DNA from: Candidatus Sodaliphilus limicaballi
Lineage (GTDB): Bacteria; Bacteroidota; Bacteroidia; Bacteroidales; Muribaculaceae
Assembly (NCBI GenBank): GCA_018065815.1
Contig: JAGHSP010000229.1
Coordinates: forward strand, 1 to 18,387
Direction of reading: 5' to 3'
Length of the DNA stretch: 18,387 nucleotides
Shown here: positions 15,461-18,387 of the stretch, in pieces
Numbering within the stretch: the first letter of the stretch is position 1
Layout of the letters: every line of letters begins with the position of its first letter
Program-made: the position numbers and the translations under genes
The notes under the pieces: model-generated
Databases searched by the model: none
Seen by the model: the letters and a program-made list of their open reading frames with translations, nothing else
What the model was told of the DNA's origin: nothing

Positions 15461-15514
15461 CTATCTAGGCTATCTAGGCTATCTAGGCTATTCAGGCTAT
15501 TCAGGCCATCTAGT
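15461..15514. repeat. 9-bp tandem repeat in the mraY-murD spacer
   Basis: Six consecutive 9-bp units on the plus strand: CTATCTAGG three times (15461-15487), CTATTCAGG twice (15488-15505), and CCATCTAGT (15506-15514). On the transcribed strand this is CCTAGATAG/CCTGAATAG, starting two bases after the mraY stop and ending about 29 bp before the murD ATG. The units contain TAG, so they cannot be read through in their own frame. Copy number could change by slippage and alter spacing between the two genes (inference). Confidence 0.9.
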
Positions 15515-15515
15515 T

Positions 15516-16778
15516 TTACCTTAATTTAAGAGTAACAAAAGTGATTACCGCAAGGAACACTGCGATGAGGCAGAAGCGCATCACCACCTTGCTCTCGTGG
15601 ACAGGTTTCTTGAGGTGCACCACATAGTCCCACTTGATGCTTTCTTCCTTGGCGGCAAAGTGGTGGTGCAGCGGTGTCATGCGGAACAGGCGTTTGCCTG
15701 TGCCGTAGCGGCGCTTGTGATACTTGTTGTAACCCACCTGAAGCATCACCGAGAGGGTCTCTATCAGGAACACGCCGCACAGAATCACCAGCAGCCACTC
15801 CTTGCGTATGAGTATGGCATAGACGCCGATGATGCCGCCCAGGCACAGGCTGCCGGTGTCGCCCATGAACACCTGCGCCGGGAATGAGTTATACCACAGG
15901 AAGCCTATGGTAGCGCCTATGAAGGCGGCTGCATATACCACGAGTTCACTGCTGTCGGGTATATACATGATGTTGAGGTAGGAGGCATAGATGACGTTGC
16001 CTCCCAGGTAGCACATGATGGCGAGTGCCAGTCCGGCGATTGCACTGGTGCCGGCAGCGAGGCCGTCCATGCCGTCGGTGAGGTTAGCGCCGTTGCTCAC
16101 CGCTGTCACCACGAGGATGGTGAGGATGGTGAAGAGTATCCATCCTCCGGTCTGCGCATGCTTACCTGCCCAGCGGAAAAACATCGAGTAGTCGAGGTTG
16201 TGGTTCTTGATGAACGGGATGGTGGTCTTGGTTGCCTTCTCGGCTGTGGTCTTGTGGTTTACCACCAGCTCGTTAGTCTGCGTGTTGGTGACCGAGATAT
16301 TCTCGTTCATCTTGATAGCGGGGCTCAAGTACATGGTTGCTGCCACGATGAGTCCCAGACCCACCTGGCCCACGATCTTGAACTTGCCCTTGAGGCCTTC
16401 CTTGTTGTGGTGGAACACCTTGATGTAGTCGTCGGCAAATCCCAGCGCGCCGCACCAAATGGTGGAAACAATCATGAGCAGCATGTACACATTGTTGAGT
16501 TTGCCCAGCAGCAGGCAGGGCACGAGGATGCTGATGATGATAATGATACCGCCCATGGTGGGAGTACCCTGCTTTGATGCGTTGCCACCCTCGTTGGCTG
16601 CACGTTCCTTGTCGTGCATCTGGCGGCCCTTGAGTGTGTCGATGATGCGGCTACCTATCACGATAGCGATAAACAGCGACAGCACCAGGGCAAAGCCCGA
16701 GCGGAACGTGATGTAGTCAAACAGTCGAGCTCCAGGAACATCGGCTGTGATAAAATCGTGAAACAAATGATAAAGCAT
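15516..16778 (-). CDS. mraY: Phospho-N-acetylmuramoyl-pentapeptide transferase MraY
   Basis: A 420-residue polytopic membrane enzyme that transfers phospho-MurNAc-pentapeptide to undecaprenyl phosphate, forming lipid I. Family motifs: GTPTMGG (71-77), the aspartate pair D116/D117 in GFADDYIK, NLTDGMDGLAAG (232-243) with D235 and D238, FMGDTGSLCLGG (304-315) with D307, and the cytoplasmic MTPLHHHF (367-374). About 60 residues of hydrophilic sequence (about 155-212, including repeated Thr/Lys/Asn) separate two membrane helices, longer than in the enterobacterial enzyme. The N-terminus MLYHLF is typical. It lies 129 bp downstream of murE and has no phylum-consensus promoter of its own that I can see. 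Confidence 0.98.
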   Translation of the reverse strand: MLYHLFHDFITADVPGARLFDYITFRSGFALVLSLFIAIVIGSRIIDTLKGRQMHDKERAANEGGNASKQGTPTMGGIIIIISILVPCLLLGKLNNVYMLLMIVSTIWCGALGFADDYIKVFHHNKEGLKGKFKIVGQVGLGLIVAATMYLSPAIKMNENISVTNTQTNELVVNHKTTAEKATKTTIPFIKNHNLDYSMFFRWAGKHAQTGGWILFTILTILVVTAVSNGANLTDGMDGLAAGTSAIAGLALAIMCYLGGNVIYASYLNIMYIPDSSELVVYAAAFIGATIGFLWYNSFPAQVFMGDTGSLCLGGIIGVYAILIRKEWLLVILCGVFLIETLSVMLQVGYNKYHKRRYGTGKRLFRMTPLHHHFAAKEESIKWDYVVHLKKPVHESKVVMRFCLIAVFLAVITFVTLKLR

Positions 16779-16838
16779 ATTGTTGTTATTGTTTTAGTTC
16801 TTTAAATCAAACCTCCTAATATATCTTAAAGTCATATA

Positions 16839-16850
16839 GCCGCCCGCGGC
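16839..16850. other. Short GC-rich hairpin in the murE-mraY spacer
   Basis: GCCGC-CC-GCGGC forms a 5-bp perfect stem in otherwise AT-rich spacer DNA. It lies between two copies of CTTAAAG (16825-16831 and 16854-16860). On the transcribed strand no uridine run follows, so a factor-independent terminator is not supported. It may be a remnant of a small intergenic repeat or a transcript-stability structure. Confidence 0.35.
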
Positions 16851-16868
16851 GTTCTTAAAGCGAAGCGT

Positions 16869-16907
16869 CCTTTAAACTCTTAAACCTTTAAACCTTTAAA
16901 CTTTTAA
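16869..16907. repeat. 8-bp tandem repeat directly after murE
   Basis: On the plus strand the units are CCTTTAAA, CTCTTAAA, CCTTTAAA, CCTTTAAA and a partial CTTTTAA. On the transcribed strand this is a TTTAAAGG array that starts with the first base after the murE TAG stop. It lies in the 129-bp spacer before mraY, the second such array placed immediately after a stop codon in this operon. Confidence 0.8.
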
Positions 16908-18359
16908 CTAAATCCCCATCGCCTTCTTGAGTTCCTCGCGGTCGTCGAAGTGGTGCTTCACGCCGTTGATTTCCTGATAGGTCTCATGTCCCTTTCCAGC
17001 CAGTACCACCACGTCGCCCGGCTGTGCAAGCATGCAAGCGGTGGCGATGGCGCTGCGGCGGTCGGTGATGGTGAGCACGTGGCGGTCGTCCTCGTCGAGT
17101 CCGGCTTGCATCTCGCGCAAAATCTGCTCGGGGTCCTCGTTGCGGGGATTGTCGCTGGTGAGGATCACCTTGTCGCTACGCTTTGCTGCCTCTCGTGCCA
17201 TGATGGGACGCTTGCCGGCATCGCGGTTGCCGCCGCATCCGCACACGGTGATGATGCTGGCACCCTTGCCTATCACGTCGCGCACGGTGTCGAGCACATT
17301 GACCAGAGCGTCGGGGGTGTGGGCATAGTCCACGATACCAGTGTAGCCCTGCGGAGAGTGTATGGTCTGGAAACGGCCATCCACTGGCTGAAGCAGGCTC
17401 ATGTTCACTGCCACCTCCTCGGGGTCAAATCCCAAGAGCACCGCTGCGCCATATACGCTCAACAGGTTATAAGCGTTGAAACGGCCGGTGAACATCACTT
17501 CGATAGACTTGCCGTTGATGATGAGCGATGTGCCGTCGAGACGTTCCTCCACCACGCGGCACTTGAAGTCGGCCATGGCGCGCAGCGAGTAGGTGCGATG
17601 GGTTGCGGCGCAGTTCTGAAGCATCACCTGGCCCACCTTGTCGTCGATATTGACAAGCGCAAAGGCGTCTTGCGGAAGCATGTCGAAGAACATCTTCTTT
17701 GCAGCGATATAGTTTTCCACTGTCTTGTGGAAGTCGAGATGGTCGCGGGTGAGGTTGGAGAACACGGCACCGGCAAACTGCAATCCGTCGATGCGGTGCT
17801 GCGAGCAAGCGTGCGAACTCACCTCCATGAATGCATAGTCACATCCTGCCTCAACCATCTCGTGCAGCAATCTGTTGAGCGTGAGGTGGTCGGGGGTAGT
17901 TTGCTGGGCAGGTATCTCTACGGTGTCGATGATGTTTTTCACCGTTGATAGCAGTCCGGCCTTGTAGCCCATGCGACGGGTGAGGTCATAGAGCAGGGTA
18001 GCGGTTGTCGTCTTGCCGTTGGTGCCGGTGATGCCCACCAGTTTGAGTCGGCGCGATGGCTGGTCATACCACTCGCCGGCAATGCGGGCGAGCGCCACGA
18101 TGCTGTTTTCCACCTGCACGTAGGTGATGCCATCTTGGATATGTTCAGGCATGTCTTCGCACACCACAGCCACGGCTCCGGCATCGATCACTGCCGGAAT
18201 GAACTGGTGTGAGTCAACAGCCACACCCTTCACAGCCACAAAAAGAGCACCCTGTGTCACAGCGCGTGAGTCGCGCACCACATCGGCAACCTCAACTGCA
18301 AGGTCGCCCACCGTGCGCAACACGTTCACATTATATAATAAGGTGTCAAGTTTCTTCAT
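16908..18359 (-). CDS. murE: UDP-N-acetylmuramoyl-L-alanyl-D-glutamate--2,6-diaminopimelate ligase MurE
   Basis: A 483-residue cytoplasmic ligase that adds the third residue of the peptide stem. The P-loop GTNGKTTT is at 112-119, substrate-binding TTPDHLT at 154-160, EVSSHACSQHR at 179-189, and K221 in NYIAAKKMF fits the carbamylated lysine. GRFNAYNLL follows at 292-300. The specificity loop reads DNPR at 403-406, which in this family selects meso-diaminopimelate over lysine. The start at 18359 gives a normal N-terminus (MKKLDTLLYNV). Only 28 bases of AT-rich sequence lie between it and the window edge, so the upstream operon members (expected ftsI, ftsL, mraW) are not visible. The stop is TAG, unlike the TAA or TGA of its neighbours, and is followed at once by an 8-bp tandem repeat. 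Confidence 0.98.
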   Translation of the reverse strand: MKKLDTLLYNVNVLRTVGDLAVEVADVVRDSRAVTQGALFVAVKGVAVDSHQFIPAVIDAGAVAVVCEDMPEHIQDGITYVQVENSIVALARIAGEWYDQPSRRLKLVGITGTNGKTTTATLLYDLTRRMGYKAGLLSTVKNIIDTVEIPAQQTTPDHLTLNRLLHEMVEAGCDYAFMEVSSHACSQHRIDGLQFAGAVFSNLTRDHLDFHKTVENYIAAKKMFFDMLPQDAFALVNIDDKVGQVMLQNCAATHRTYSLRAMADFKCRVVEERLDGTSLIINGKSIEVMFTGRFNAYNLLSVYGAAVLLGFDPEEVAVNMSLLQPVDGRFQTIHSPQGYTGIVDYAHTPDALVNVLDTVRDVIGKGASIITVCGCGGNRDAGKRPIMAREAAKRSDKVILTSDNPRNEDPEQILREMQAGLDEDDRHVLTITDRRSAIATACMLAQPGDVVVLAGKGHETYQEINGVKHHFDDREELKKAMGI

Positions 18360-18387
18360 TTATCTTATTTCTAAAAATCCTATATAT

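Noticed and set aside
14079..15524. Very long open frame on the plus strand opposite murD (also similar ones opposite murG, murE and polA)
   Set aside because: The minus-strand frames encode complete Mur enzymes and PolA with all motifs. The antisense frames have histidine/valine-rich, family-less translations that follow from GC-biased codons, and they run through the tandem-repeat spacer.
16811..16817. AGGAGGT on the minus strand as a ribosome binding site for mraY
   Set aside because: It is more than 30 bases upstream of the ATG, too far to act as a Shine-Dalgarno site, and genes of this phylum rarely use one.
6470..18359. Absence of murF and ddl from the division cluster as a novelty
   Set aside because: This is the usual gene content of dcw clusters in Bacteroidota, where murF and ddl lie elsewhere.

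Overview
The window comes from a member of the Bacteroidota, most likely order Bacteroidales (Muribaculaceae/Prevotellaceae-like; the family assignment is a guess). The evidence is a division/cell-wall (dcw) cluster in the order murE-mraY-murD-ftsW-murG-murC-ftsQ-ftsA-ftsZ without murF or ddl, a perfect Bacteroidota-type promoter (TTTG-N19-TAnnTTTG) in front of polA, a BspA-type leucine-rich-repeat protein, and near absence of Shine-Dalgarno sequences. MurE carries the DNPR motif, so the peptidoglycan should be of the meso-diaminopimelate type.

Layout. Positions 1-3236, plus strand: the 3' part of an AAA ATPase/DUF4143 gene that starts left of the window, an unsecreted-looking BspA-type repeat protein 9 bp later, and a TrmH/SpoU-family RNA methyltransferase 6 bp after that. 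The first two genes are visibly AT-rich and look accessory; the methyltransferase has the GC-richer composition of the rest of the window. Positions 3248-3425: a 178-bp imperfect palindrome with 21-bp perfect ends, filling the gap between the convergent methyltransferase and polA. Positions 3426-6224, minus strand: DNA polymerase I, with a degenerate proofreading site and a clamp-binding-like QLSLF peptide in a linker. Positions 6225-6469: the polA promoter and a second, unrelated inverted-repeat element (6295-6449) with 18-bp perfect ends. Positions 6470-18359, minus strand: nine dcw genes. The operon continues upstream beyond the right edge, where ftsI and others would be expected. No gene-free stretch exceeds 300 bp.

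How the genes work together. MurC, MurD and MurE add L-Ala, D-Glu and meso-DAP to UDP-MurNAc. MraY and MurG build lipid I and lipid II on the inner face of the membrane, and FtsW polymerises lipid II at the septum. FtsZ forms the ring, FtsA ties it to the membrane, and FtsQ links it to the periplasmic synthesis complex. Two spacers (murE-mraY and mraY-murD) carry short tandem repeats directly after the upstream stop codon, and the murG-murC spacer holds a dispersed-repeat-like segment.

I did not find a clear new multi-gene system. The most interesting items are the two palindromic elements flanking polA, the apparent loss of the PolA proofreading active site, the short tandem repeats between essential cell-wall genes, and the recently reshuffled 69-bp repeats of the BspA-type gene.
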